This document shows, piece by piece, positions 10,090-20,408 of a DNA stretch of 64,000 nucleotides. The position numbers were made by a program, and so were the translations under genes. Source of the DNA: Penium margaritaceum (lineage: Eukaryota; Streptophyta; Zygnematophyceae; Desmidiales; Peniaceae); NCBI GenBank assembly GCA_023375785.1, contig SZWC01000557.1, positions 333,655 to 397,654 of the forward strand. The letters run 5' to 3'. The first letter of the stretch is position 1; each line of letters opens with the position of its first letter. Under the pieces are notes generated by a model. That model made no database searches. It was not told where the DNA came from and worked only from the letters and a program-made list of their open reading frames with translations.

Positions 10090-10205
10090 TGTGGAACCTT
10101 AGTTCTTTGGGTGATATCATCAATTGGTTGCAATACCAAGAGCATTTGGCGTGAACCATTGTTTCCAAGCCCGTTTTCTAGACTGTCCCCTTAGGCAAGT
10201 TGACA
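10090..10205 (+). mobile_element. Family-2 5' LTR, right part
   Basis: Completes the LTR begun at 5,941. It has the GGTTGCAATACCAAGAGC block shared by family-1 and family-2 LTRs and ends TTGACA. The PBS follows. Confidence 0.8.
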
Positions 10206-10207
10206 AA

Positions 10208-10222
10208 GGGTTATGGGTCCAC
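10208..10222 (+). promoter_or_regulatory. Family-2 primer-binding site (half-tRNA iMet type)
   Basis: GGGTTATGGGTCCAC is the complement of the initiator tRNA-Met anticodon arm with one mismatch (GGGTTATGGGCCCAC expected). It is two bases inside the LTR end and identical in copy 2 (60,292-60,306). Confidence 0.78.
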
Positions 10223-10532
10223 ACTGACTAGTTGTAAGGCACGGTTCTGCGTACTCTTATTTCCTCCCCTTCTCAAAGCACGCTCCAGCGCCATGAGCTC
10301 CATCAGCTGCATCTACTCCATATTCTCCCTCAGCTCCAATGGTGGGTACTTGCAGTTAGCAAACAAGGGCCAAGGATAACCTCTACCCTTGGAGGTACAA
10401 CCAGTTGGCCCTAACCAGAATAAGCTCTGCCCTTGGAGGTACGACCCTGGGTTTTCTCGCGTGCGTTCTTTTTTGTTTGCAGGCAATGAGTGGCTAAGGG
10501 TCAAGCAACGAATGTCCACCTTCTAAAGCAGA
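10223..10532 (+). other. Family-2 leader
   Basis: Untranslated leader before gag. It contains a repeated CCCTTGGAGGTACRACC motif (10,389 and 10,431). No coding evidence. Confidence 0.55.
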
Positions 10533-11485
10533 ATGAGACAGCAGCCTACATTTGCCTGTGTCAACATAGACAAAGCAGAGAAGAAGAGAAGCAGAGAACC
10601 AAAGAAGAAGAGAAGTAGTATGACCACACCCACGATGCTCACTCTTGAAAAGGCCAACGGCGGGATGTCAAAGTTCACAATAATAGGTTTTCCCTCGTGG
10701 ACATGGCAATGTGAGATTGTAATGGGGGTGCGTGGCTACTTCAAGATGTTCTTTGGAGAGGTTGAACTTGCAAAAACAAATGCTGTATGTGAAGCGTGGA
10801 ATGTCAAAAATGACATGGCGCTTGCGATGCTTGTGATATAGGTGCATGAGTCATAGCATGTACACCTCCGAGGTATCACACATGTAACAAAGGCTTCTGA
10901 GAAGCTTGCACGTGTACACGAATGAACAGCTCTTGTAAGTTGCATAATCATCCTTCAATAGCTGACTTCAATGAAAATGAGCAAGGGACATTTGACTCCG
11001 GACTTTGTATAGCTCTTTGAATGACTCCCATAGTATGTGACCAAAATGAACAAGGGAAATCGACACCAACATGGAGATCATGATCCTCCTCATGGCGCTA
11101 CCTGAGAGTTTGGGTCCTTTTAATCACTTTCTTTGGCGGTTATTAAGGGGGGGATTTGACGTATGAGGCAGTGTCCCAGTATGTGCGTAACGAGGCCATG
11201 GGTCGTAGTGATAGTGCGGCTTGCATTTTAGCTTATGGTACTCAGTGCTATGGTTGTGACAACAACTACCCTTTTGGTCAACAGATTAGCAGAAGCAATG
11301 GCGGTGGAGGAAAAGGCAATGATTATAGTGGAAAGGGTTCAAAGCGTCTTGGGAAGTGCCATAACTGTGGCAAGCTTGGGCATTGGCCAGGGGAGTGTAG
11401 GGCTCTTGAGAAGGAACACAGAGATCATAGTGGTAGAAACAAGGCCAAAGAAAAGGGCAGAAAGGTTGACAAACATGATGGTTGA
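10533..11485 (+). pseudogene. Family-2 copia gag with intact CCHC knuckle
   Basis: The first frame, 10,533-10,841, contains SKFTIIGFPSWTWQCEIVMGV, the copia gag N-terminus, then AWNVKNDMALAMLVI. After a stop and frameshift the C-terminal part is open at 11,156-11,485: MTYEAVSQYVRNEA, a Gly/Ser-rich basic stretch, then CHNCGKLGHWPGEC, a perfect CX2CX4HX4C zinc knuckle. Copy 2 (60,616-61,567) keeps the spacing but has GYW in place of GHW. Gag would coat and package the element RNA. Confidence 0.85.
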
Positions 11486-11867
11486 GAGCGTGCCGACAAC
11501 CAAAAGAACGGCATTACTCAAGCGTGGAGCCTACGGTCTTGATTTTGGCAGAAACCACCACTCTTCAAGGGACAAGGATGTGTTCATCTCCACTGGGGAA
11601 ACCGAATGTCACTTCATGTGTTCCAGTAGCAACCTTGTCCATGCCCAAGGCGAGGGAGATGAGTTGGCCACCATCAATGTTTACGATGCTCAAAGATACT
11701 TGAAGCTAAAGAACTTTGTCTACATGACGTCTTTTGCACCAAACCTCTTGTCGGTGTCCAAAATCTCCAATCCCGATATGACTGTCATGTTCACGGAGGA
11801 GGAGGATGTGATTATCAAGAACAAGGACATCAATACCTCTTACTTCAAGGAGAATCTTTTTGCATAG
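11486..11867 (+). pseudogene. Family-2 copia protease
   Basis: The frame ending at 11,867 has GLDFGRNHHSS where copia proteases have LDSG(A/T)XXH: the Ser of DSG is Phe, so the catalytic triplet is lost. Downstream NFVYMTSFAPNLLSVSKI is the conserved protease C-terminus. Copy 2 reads PDFGRNHH, so the lesion is older than the duplication. A stop at 11,865 ends the frame before GAG-pre-integrase. Confidence 0.8.
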
Positions 11868-12316
11868 GTCCAAAAATTTGAAGGGTTCTACATGCTTCAC
11901 ACAAGGGTCCTTGAGAGTACAAATGAGGGATATGCGGCGGTTGAAGAGGCAACGTTTCTAAAGCCAGATGTTGCACAATAGGCCGTCACCATGGAGGTCA
12001 ACTCAGCCAACAGAGATTATGAGCTGTGGCATATGCGGTTTGGCCATGTGGCTGAGAGCACATTGCAAGCAATGCATTAACACGAAGTGGTTCATGAGAT
12101 GGAGGGATGCAAATTCAATGATAAGGGAAAGCACAGAAGCTGTGTGAGCCATGCTTACAGGGCAAGGCAACAAGAAAGTCCTTTGACTGTAATGGGCAAC
12201 GTGCAGCAACAACCTGAGACCATTCCACACTCCTTTGAGTGGCGCCAACAAATGAATTTTTACCTTCATCTATGACCACAGTTGCAAGATGTGGATGTAC
12301 CTCTTTAAGACAAAGA
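11868..12316 (+). pseudogene. Family-2 GAG-pre-integrase and start of integrase
   Basis: YELWHMRFGHVAESTLQAMH is the GAG-pre-integrase motif (LWH.R.GH). A frameshift region follows, then DHSCKMWMYLFKTK of the integrase core. The coding stops at 12,316, where the LTR of element C begins. The remainder of this pol is not seen to the right. Confidence 0.8.
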
Positions 12317-13031
12317 TGTTCAAAAAGGAGCATCCGCGTTAGTTTAAGGTCCACGAGAACAAATGATTTCATGGATCGTCAACCAGCCTTCACCATTGGA
12401 AAGATCCGATGGCAATACGTCCACGGCCTAAGTTTTTGGCTGATCCAATAGTCAGCTTGAGAGATACAAACTTTCGAAGTATTTGGGTTCATCGACCGCC
12501 AGTGTCTAGATGACCACGGGTGATGGCTCTATGCCTTAGCCTAAGAAAAGAAAAGGGACAAGAAGTCCAGGGTCAATATCTCATGGAAGAAATATCCAAA
12601 ATGGTCCTAGATTCTTGGATTGCCTTTTGAGAGTGTGCTCGCTTGGAGAAGGTACATTCTTTACTTTTTAGGTGAGGTAAGATACTTGTGTGCTAGTCAT
12701 GGACACATGGTGATTCGCCATGGAAGTTTGTGTTATGTGACCACTAGGAGTATCCCATGAGAGAATTTTCTAGCTATCTAAGCTATGTGTAAGTGGTCAT
12801 CCCGATTGCTAGGTTGATTTCCTTTCTTGTGTGAGATTACGGACTTTAGTGTATGAGCCTTAGTGTCAATGGCTAGGTTTGGTTTATGAGAGGACTGACT
12901 TACCAAAGCTCTAGCTCTATATGTACTCCATGGTTTTGAGTGATTCAACATCGATACTTTAGCACAACTGATGTCCTTTGAGTCATACTTGTTTGATGCT
13001 CCAATGCTCCCTCTCTCCTCTCATTCTAACA
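12317..13031 (+). mobile_element. Element C 5' LTR (family 3)
   Basis: The start TGTTC...GGAGCATCC aligns with the start of the precisely bounded solo LTR at 13,062. The end ...TTCTAACA abuts a family-3 PBS. Copy 2 (62,399-63,113) has the same length and starts TGTTGG. It is inserted in family-2 integrase coding sequence. Confidence 0.87.
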
Positions 13032-13032
13032 C

Positions 13033-13045
13033 TTGGTATGAGATT
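13033..13045 (+). promoter_or_regulatory. Element C primer-binding site (canonical iMet 3'-end type)
   Basis: TTGGTATGAGATT resembles the canonical TTGGTATCAGAGC site and lies one base inside the LTR. Confidence 0.7.
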
Positions 13046-13061
13046 GACCCTCTGCCACTTT

Positions 13062-13799
13062 TGTTGGAAAGGGAGCCATCCGGTTCAATTTCAGGTCCAC
13101 AGGAGCAAGTTCCAGGAAAGTACCAGATGCCTGCTCCGATCGCAAATCCGACTTCACCATTCAAAAGATCATGTGGCAAAATGTCTACGGTCCAAGTTTG
13201 AGGCCGATCCAACGGTCGGATTGGGAGATATGAATTTTCGAAGTTTCGGGGGTCATGGACCGTCGATGTGTGGGTGGGCATGGGTGATGGCTCCATGCCT
13301 TAGCCTGAGAAAAGAAAAAGGCAAGAGGTCCAGGGTCAAGACCTGATGGGAGAAATATCCAAAAAGGTCCCTGGTCTTAGGATTGCCTTGTCAGAGTGTG
13401 CTGACTAGGATAAAGGTACCTCTCCTTACTTTTTAGGTGAGGTGAGATCCTTGTGTGCTAGCCATGGACACATGGCGATTCTCCATGGGTTTGTGGGTTA
13501 TGTGACCACTAGGAGTGTGCCATGAGAGCATTCTCTAGCTCTCTAGGTCGTGTGTGAGTGGTCAGCCTGATTGCTAGGCTGATTTCCTCCCTTGTGTGAG
13601 ATTATGGATTCTAGTGTGTGAGCCTTAGCCTCCATGGCTAAGTGGTGTGGCTTGTGAGAGGGCTGACTTGCCCAAGCTCAAGCTCTATATGTACTCCATC
13701 ATTTTGAGTGATTGAACAACCATTCTTCAGCACAAGTGATGCCCTTCCAATCACACATGCTCGCTGCTCCAAGGCTCCCTCTCTCCTCCATTCCCAACA
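13062..13799 (+). mobile_element. Solo LTR (family 3) with perfect TSD, absent from copy 2
   Basis: 738 bp starting TGTTGGAAA and ending TTCCCAACA. The 5-bp target ACTTT is at 13,057-13,061 and again at 13,800-13,804. Copy 2 at 63,139-63,148 has the unfilled target (one ACTTT followed by CAGCTAGCG). The insertion, and the LTR-LTR recombination that left a solo LTR, are therefore younger than the duplication. Confidence 0.95.
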
Positions 13800-13804
13800 A
13801 CTTT

Positions 13805-14309
13805 CAGCTAGCGCAAGAGGTCACTTTGAGAGTGACGACTTTGGGTGAAAACGTCACCAAATTTGCAATCAGTGGATATTCAAGTTCCCAAGACAAGCGC
13901 TCAAGCAGCCCAAGGTTATAATAATCAAGCACTGAATGTAAGAGTTATGCTGAAAACGAGGTCGCCCAAGGCTACACTCCTCTCACTAAGCAGGACTGTT
14001 GATTTGAAATGACCATAAGTATCTCATTTGTTTATCAACTTTAGAAAGTACCACATGAAAATTGACATATTTACCATAACATGTTTCAAGAGGGCATGTC
14101 TATGAGAATCCCTTGTTGATGTCCCTGTTATATGCGTCAATTGGAAAGGGTTTGAGATGCGTTTTCAAGTGATGGCTTCAGTATTTCAAAATTCGAAGTG
14201 TGATGGCCTCTACTGTCCGTTTTTTGTGAGACAGATTTGTGGCAGAAGTAACAGCAGAAGCAGGGGTAGTGCCGCTACTCAAGATTGGTGTTCAGCATTA
14301 CAACGCTGA
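13805..14309 (+). other. Element C leader
   Basis: Untranslated leader from PBS to gag. It is conserved in copy 2 (63,149-63,650) and in outline at 5,343-5,940. No ORF of note. Confidence 0.65.
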
Positions 14310-15230
14310 AAATGGCAGCAGCAAGCGGTGTAATAGCAGCCAAATCTTTTGAGAGGCTTCAAAAACACGCCATATTCAAAATTTTGGAAGATTCGTACCC
14401 GCATCCCTTTGAAGGAGAGGGGTTTGTGGCAGGTGGTAAGCGACAACAAGCGTGCTCCGCCTCCACAGGCGAGAGGTATCACCCTAGTGGAGATGTTGGC
14501 AGGGAAGACGTTGCGGAAAGGTTTGGCAGATGCAAGTTCATCTACAACTACAAGAGTGCGATATAAGGAGTAGAAGAAGGACAGGCATAAGTAAAGGCTA
14601 CTTCTTAACACCATCTCAAACCCGCATCTTCAAAGTATAAGTGACAACGCTATTGCAAAAGATGGGTGGGAGGCATTGTGGAAAACGTATGACACAAAGG
14701 ATCCGGCAGTCCTTATGCCTTTAGAGGAGAATATGATGGCATTGAAAATGTAGTGTTGCGAAGGGATGGATGCATGCTTAAATATGCGACAAGACCTAGC
14801 AAAGCAGCTGAAAGCGGTCGGAAACCCTACGGGAACTCCCAACAAGCGATGACATGGTGCCAAAGACGCTTGAGTGCCTGCCGACTCCTGACCTCGACTT
14901 CATCTCCACACATCTGGTGTAGCTTAGATTGTGTCATAATGTAGCAAAACACCATGGCGGTGGTAGTAATGAAGCAACATTTGTGGCCACAAACTTACGT
15001 AACCTATACCAACAGTAGTCTAGGCAGCAAAGAGGAAAGAAGAAAGGCAAGAGGCATGATTGCCAAAGAGATGCGCACTATAAGAAAAAGTGCTTCAAGA
15101 TCAAGAAGGACCTGAAGGAGCAGAAGCAGCAGCACCAAAAGCAGTAATCTCCACAACAGTAGCATCACCAGCAATTACAATTGGGTCAGCAACAGGAGCA
15201 GCCGTAGAAAACCTGATAGGCGTGTGTCAT
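14310..15230 (+). pseudogene. Element C: family-3 copia gag
   Basis: Begins at an ATG (MAAASGVIAAKSFERLQ), the plant copia gag start pattern. After a frameshift, ERGLWQVVSDNKRAPP matches the LW.V......P motif. Multiple frameshifts follow. Near 15,050 a degenerate knuckle HDCQRDAHYKKKC is recognisable (only the second Cys, His and last Cys remain of CCHC), followed by a Gln-rich stretch. Inactive. Confidence 0.75.
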
Positions 15231-15925
15231 TTTGGTAACATCATCTTGGCCAAGGAATTGTGCAACCGCGTCTTCATAGCAAAGTCTGATATTCACAGAC
15301 GGAAAAGGCGGATCTTGAATGGTAAAAGGACTCATGCTTTACTAAGAGCCTCATGCACCACAAAAGTGATTTACGCAGCTGCTCTCCATCCCCCTCAAGC
15401 AATGATCAGGTGGTATAGGGTGGGAGGATTCGGATTGAGGAGATGTGGTTAGAGACCCTGCATTTTCTAACTATTCAAAAAGTTCAATTGTTAGCTCATA
15501 AAATGGCATTGAAAGGGGAGTATTCCATGTTGTTTTGTATGTACCTGATGTTGCATATAACCTTCTCTTATCCTCTCTAACAAACACAAGACGGTACCTC
15601 GTCTTTGACGATGACTATGCCTTCATCCTCGACAAGAAAACGTGAGAGGAATTGGCTAGGTCGGTGAAAGAAGGTGACATATACTACCTCTTGGGGCCTA
15701 CTAAGATTCCGCGTGAGCAAAGTCTTGCAACACTAGTCCAGGCTCCAGATGGCAAAATTTTGCAGGAGAGCCTCGACCAAATCAACATGCGCGCCTAGTA
15801 GTAGCTTCAAATGAAGCAAATGACGCGTGACTTGCCCACTATGACTTTGAGCAGCAATTGTCCACCAGTTGTTAGGATGGAGGCAGCATCGCAAAATGTT
15901 CTCTCAGGCTAGGGAGTGTAGGAAA
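15231..15925 (+). pseudogene. Element C: protease and GAG-pre-integrase
   Basis: The protease end is visible near 15,535 (YVPDVAYNLLLSSL). It is followed by VFDDDYAFILDKKT and EELARSVKEGDIYYLLGPTKIPREQS, which has a close relative in element E (44,720-45,015 minus). The frame is cut at 15,925 by element D and resumes at 22,537. Confidence 0.82.
15921..15925 (+). repeat. TSD GGAAA (left) of element D
   Basis: GGAAA immediately before the LTR start; the second copy is at 22,537-22,541 immediately after the LTR end. Both are at the positions predicted from LTR alignment. Confidence 0.85.
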
Positions 15926-16574
15926 TTTTGAAGAAGTATGTACCTTGTCACTGAATAGCTGGCTAGCTAGACATCCAGACAAGGCATGCACTGCTATATG
16001 CAGTATGTACCCTTGGTCTGTTCTGAAATGGGCCAAGAATACACTGCCCATGATGGGTATGTTCTGTGGCTCATCATAGGAACCATACCATTTTAGCTTG
16101 GTTGAATAGGCACCAGAGTCTCAAACAAAAGGTCGCGGATGCTAACCCCGCAATAGCTGCAATTTCTTTGTGGTCAAAGTAGGGACACCAAGTTTCTAGG
16201 AATATTACTAGAGCCTACCTTGAGGATGACAGTTGGCGGTGTGAGGACACGCCAAGTAGGACCGTAGGTTGAGGTTGGCTTGAGTGGAGACACTACAAGC
16301 AGAAGTTTTAGCAAAGCTCTCCAAGTAGGAAGGCCTATGCCTTGCATGAATCTATTTACAATTCTTGCCTTTCAGACTCCTCACGGAGTGTCCAACCAAA
16401 GGTAGACACTAACGACCAACATGCAAACTTCGTGAGATTGCAAACCAAACGAACCTAATGTGTGGATCCCTCAATGGAGGGTGATATGTTATTTTGGTTG
16501 CAATACCAAGAGCGGTTGGCGGCCTTCCATGTCGGCACCCATTTTCTGGACCGATGCTATCTGGCGCATTAACA
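15926..16574 (+). mobile_element. Element D 5' LTR
   Basis: About 649 bp, homologous to 21,882-22,536. It starts TTTTGAAGAAG (family TGTTGAAATAG) and ends TTAACA. Where the 3' LTR has TATAAAAG this copy has TAGGAAGG, so the TATA box is lost. Confidence 0.92.
16094..16160 (+). other. tRNA-like segment in D 5' LTR
   Basis: A-box-like TAGCTTGGTTG at 16,094-16,104, then a GTCTC hairpin region and a decayed B-box region near 16,135. It is equivalent to the better-kept 22,056-22,119. Confidence 0.5.
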
Positions 16575-16576
16575 AA

Positions 16577-16589
16577 GGATTATGGGCTA
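16577..16589 (+). promoter_or_regulatory. Element D primer-binding site (decayed half-tRNA type)
   Basis: GGATTATGGGCTA corresponds to GGGTTATGGGCCCA with several changes. It lies two bases inside the LTR end. Confidence 0.62.
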
Positions 16590-16994
16590 ATTCTAAAGCT
16601 GGTTTCCAAGATTGACTAGCGCGTGGTTTTGCACGACGTACAACAATAGGGACACGACCATTGGACGGCTCCATCTGCTACACCGGCTCCATCAACGTCT
16701 TGAGGTAGGGTGCGAGCACGTGGCGGACTAGGGGACAAGGAACAGCTTTGTCCATGTTGGACACGACCCTCGCACCCCAACGAGATTAAGCTCTACCCCT
16801 TTCTTGAAGGTGGTACGGCCCTGAGTTTGTTCTCTCACGATGACACCATCCCCTTAGGCAATCATTCGCAGGAGGGATATGCAACGGAACAAACTCCACC
16901 TTTGACAACTGTTGTAGTCAGCACCCTCATCAGCCTCATCAGCCTTAACGAAGCACAATAGCAGCAAAGAAGAGAAGACGAGCAACCACAGGAA
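16590..16994 (+). other. Element D leader
   Basis: Leader before gag. It contains CGACCATTGGACGG and CCCTTTCTTGAAGGTGGTACG, related to the leader of element A on the other strand. No coding evidence. Confidence 0.55.
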
Positions 16995-17867
16995 ATGGCA
17001 GATCCCAGACAAGCCATCCTTGGGGCGGGTATGTACAAATTCACGGGGACAGGGTTTCCCTTGTGGAAATTCACGTCTTGGGTTTCCCTTGCGGAAATTT
17101 CTTTGGACATACCTGCCTTGAGGCGGGTATGTCCAAATTCACTTGGGCAGTTTGAGATTCTCATGAACGTGCGTGGATACCTCGTCATCCTTAAAGGGAC
17201 CAGACACAACCCGCCGATGCGACGATGACGACACATACGGCTGACCTTGCACCATGGACTATGGAAGAACAACATGGCTCTCGCCATTCCTGTGACGTCC
17301 ATCAATGAGACTCAATGCTCCCACGTCACAAGATGCACATTGGTTGCCGAGGCCTACGCAAAACTTGCACAGGTGCATCAATCAAACGCCCTAGCAAACT
17401 GACTCTTCATCTTCCAAATGTTTATGTTGATGAGGGTGAGCGAAGGAGAATCGATATCCACATTTTTGTAGTTGTTCGACAACATGCTGCAAGAGGTTCA
17501 GCAAATGGAATGGAATCTCAACTCCAACATGCGTGCCATGATCCTAATGGCGCTATCCGAAAGCTAGGAATCCTCGATCACCGTATTTGGCAATTGGAAG
17601 GATAAACATCTGACGTATGAGGCTGTTACCAAACACATCCGCAACGAGCCCATGCCACGCAGTGGAAGTGAGGAAAATATCTCAATATATGCCTTTGCCT
17701 TTGGTGGACAAGGTCTAAGATCTCGCTCCAGACAAGGCAACAGCCGAAGCGGTGGCGGTCGAGGGAAAGGCAATGGTGGCGGGAAGAGTTCCAAGAAGCT
17801 CGGCAACTATCACAACTGTGGCAAGGCTGGGCAGTGGGCTAGGGACTGTCGTAGTCCCAATAAATAA
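16995..17867 (+). pseudogene. Element D gag
   Basis: Starts MADPRQAILGAGMYKFTG, then GFPLWKF, the copia gag N-terminus. An insertion of roughly 80 bp (about 17,065-17,145) duplicates the MYKF/SKF coding stretch and creates a foldback. After it FEILMNVRGYL resumes the family sequence. The C-terminal part (17,652-17,867) has a Gly/Ser/Arg-rich region and YHNCGKAGQWARDC, a CCHC knuckle with the first Cys replaced by Tyr and the His by Gln. Frameshifts separate the pieces. Confidence 0.83.
17102..17137 (+). repeat. Foldback in D gag (16-bp arms, 4-nt loop)
   Basis: TTTGGACATACCTGCC and GGCGGGTATGTCCAAA are inverted repeats with one mismatch around TTGA. The right arm is a near-copy of 17,027-17,043, so it looks like a templated insertion. 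Confidence 0.85.
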
Positions 17868-18332
17868 GGCAAGAACAAAGGTGGAAAGGAGAAGAAGGAG
17901 CTCACCAACATGATGGATAGGGGGGTACCCATGAAGGGTGCAGCGATCCTTAGGCCCGAGGTATTTGCCCTTGACTCGGGCACCAACCACCACCCATCAA
18001 AGGAGAAGGGTGGATTTGTCTCCAAAGCCAAATATGTCATGCGCATCAAGTGTGCAAACGCCGACGTCGTCCAAGTCATGGGCGCAGGGGACAAGGTGAT
18101 CACATTCAGCGTGAATGGTGTAGAGAAGGCGGTCAATCTTCAAAAGGTGGTGTACATGCCCTCCTTAGCAGCCAACTTGCTGTCCGTCTCACAAATCACT
18201 GACAACAACATGACAGTGGTGTTCACCAACAAGGAAGCGGTGGCCCTAAAAAACAAGGACATCCAGACTTTGTACACCAACGATAATCTCATGCTTCAAG
18301 TTCAAAGCGTCGACGGCCTGTACGTGCTTTAA
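17868..18332 (+). pseudogene. Element D protease
   Basis: An open frame of 140 codons (17,910-18,332) with FALDSGTNHHPS (DSG catalytic triplet retained) and KVVYMPSLAANLLSVSQI at the C-terminal end. This is the best preserved family-1 protease in the window. It ends at a stop (18,330) just before the GAG-pre-integrase segment, which continues in frame. Confidence 0.88.
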
Positions 18333-19440
18333 ACCAAAGTCACCAAGGCGTCCGATGAGGGACTTGCATGTGCCTTAAATAAAGTGGCACCGGAGCCAAA
18401 GGAATCACCACCGGTGACCGCTTCGGCCGCCACAACAACCAGTGACACTGACACTGAGCTGTGGCACTGGCGATTTGGCCATGTGGCGAACAGTACGCTG
18501 CAAAAGATGCAAGAGCAAGAGGTAGTCCACGGAATGAAAGGATACACCATGAAGCAGGGCGGAGAGTGTGCACTACGTGAATCATGCCTCCAAGCGACAA
18601 GCAAAGAAGAAGCCGTCTGGGGGAGTTCAACGAGCAAAGCATGTATTGGAGCTTATACACAGTGATGTGTATAGACCATTCCGCACACCATAGGAGGAAG
18701 CAAGTACTTCCTAAGCTTCATTGACGAACATAGTTGTAAGTTGTGGATCTACTTCCTCAGAACATAGAGAGAGGCCAAGATGATGCTCCTCGGGTTCGTT
18801 GCCATGGTGGAGCGGAAAACCTCCAAGAAAACAAGACGCTTGAAAGTGACAACAGGGGTGATTACGAGGCATGCAAGCCCTGGCTCAAGCATCATGGCAT
18901 ACGCCACAATCAAACCACCGTTTACAACCCCCAAAGCAGTAATGTTGCCAACAAGATGAACCAGATCCTACTCAGCATGGTAGAAAGTATGTTGTTCAAC
19001 GCCAAGCTCCCACCTTGCTTTTGGGCTGAAGCAGCAACAATGGATTGCTACCTCTTGAATCTCGAACTAATGACCACCTCAGAGAAGCATTGAAAGGAGC
19101 ACGACAAGTAGCTGAAGACCCCACAGGAAGCATGGTCGGGAAAGAAACCCAATTCCTATCATCGGAAGGTATTTCGGTCAACTGCATGGGTGAAGATCTT
19201 GTCCGTAGAAGGTGGAGGCAAGCTCGATCCATGCTCCAAAAAGTGCATCATCGTTTGGTACAACAAGTCAAACAAAGCCTATTGTCTTTGGGACCAGGCA
19301 GCTGGCAAGCTCGTGAGGAGCCGTGACGTCGTGTTTGATGCACGCACCCTTAAAAAAGGAGGGCTGTAGGACCCGACCCTCACTCCCAAAGCGGGAGAGA
19401 GGATAGCGTTCCTTGAGTCTGGAGACCAAGCAACTAACAA
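18333..19440 (+). pseudogene. Element D GAG-pre-integrase and integrase
   Basis: TELWHWRFGHVANSTLQKMQ is GAG-pre-integrase. FIDEHSCKLWIYFLRT (near 18,717) is the start of the integrase core, with E where the catalytic region usually has DD(F/H)S. HGIRHNQTTVYNPQSSNVANKMN (near 18,890) contains the Q.N.VAE.MN motif. Later KQSLLSLGPGSW and the C-terminal VRSRDVVFDARTLKKG stretch (19,317) mark the end. The frame shifts several times. Confidence 0.85.
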
Positions 19441-19944
19441 CTGGCCCTCTTTGGCAGTAGGTGGTGGGAATGGGAGAGCAGCTATGGAGGATGATGGAGC
19501 ATCTGACATGGATGCCGATACCGAGGCGTATGGGGCTTTCGAGTCTGACTTGGAGTCTGACGACTCTTCTGATGATGACGAGGACGATGGCGACATACCA
19601 CCATCTGTGTTAGTACTAGCACCAAACCAAGAAGCCGCACCACTACCCCGGCGCAGTCAGCGATCAAAGAGAGCACCTTTGCGGTGTAAGGATGATTGGG
19701 CAGGCTTTACCTGGTCGTTCATGGCTCAAGGAGAGCCATGCACACTTGCGGAGGCCGTGAATGGCCTAGATGCGACAAAGTGGAAGGAGGCAGTGGATAG
19801 TAAGCTCGCATCCATTGCCGAGAACCGCACATGGGTACTGGTGGATAGACCAAACAAAGCCCACATGGAGGGATCTATGTGGGTCCTCCGAGTGAAGAAG
19901 AAGCAAGGCGGCAGCATTGACAATTTCAAGGCAAGGGTAGCGAC
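19441..19944 (+). pseudogene. Element D linker and reverse transcriptase, part 1
   Basis: An open frame from 19,451. The acidic linker (about residues 15-60: ESDLESDDSSDDDEDDG) is the usual copia integrase-RT hinge. EAVNGLDATKWKEAVDSKLASI opens the reverse transcriptase, then ENRTWVLVDRP and WVLRVKKKQGGSIDNFKARVA. It is interrupted at 19,945 by a MITE. Confidence 0.9.
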
Positions 19945-20408
19945 TAACACTGCACACCGGTACAGAATATCGGTTCTCAGAATGGAACTGGAACCGTGGT
20001 TCCGGTTCCAGCTCAGATGCAGAGCCGCGGTTCCGGTTATGGAACCGCGGTTCCTCACGCAAGCGTGGTTCTAGTCGCGGTTCCACACAATTCCTTCTCA
20101 AACATGAAGCACTATTGGCTATCACTACCATGTTTTGTTTCCAAAAGACAATGATAAAGACCTTCCACACTCCATAATTGTATCTCGGTAATTGATAGGA
20201 GTGCCTACATGGCCTCAAAGGGTGCCAGATCAGCCAAAATAAGCTAAAATCTCCCCCCTCCCCACTCATTATCCCCTCTAAAGAACTGGGCTCAGGAACC
20301 GCGGTACCTGGACGGTTCCAGAATGCTGGAACTGGAACCGCGGTTCCAGTTCCAGAACTAGAACCGCGAGTTCGGCACCGCAGTTCCTGGAACTTGTGTG
20401 GACCCTTA
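19945..20408 (+). mobile_element. hAT-like MITE with GGAACCGCGGTTCC subterminal repeats
   Basis: 464 bp between reverse-transcriptase codons. The ends are TAACACTGCACAC and (inverse) TAAGGGTCCACAC. The putative 8-bp TSD is GTAGCGAC at 19,937-19,944 and GTAGCCGG at 20,409-20,416, matching at the first five positions. Both ends carry many copies of GGAACCGCGGTTCC-type palindromes. The pol frame resumes after it (VAGKGFSQ). No transposase ORF. Confidence 0.82.

Larger units (their letters stand above)
1..14538. repeat. Segmental duplication, copy 1
   Basis: The order and sequence of nested elements here is repeated at 49,552-63,877 with scattered substitutions. The offset is 49,551 at the left edge and changes stepwise at indels. 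Differences from copy 2 are: a 722-bp deletion at 4,741, a roughly 194-bp deletion near 7,040, retention of 538 bp at 8,217-8,754, and a private solo LTR at 13,062-13,799. The left edge runs off the window. Homology was followed to 14,538, where copy 2 is interrupted by another LTR. Confidence 0.93.
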
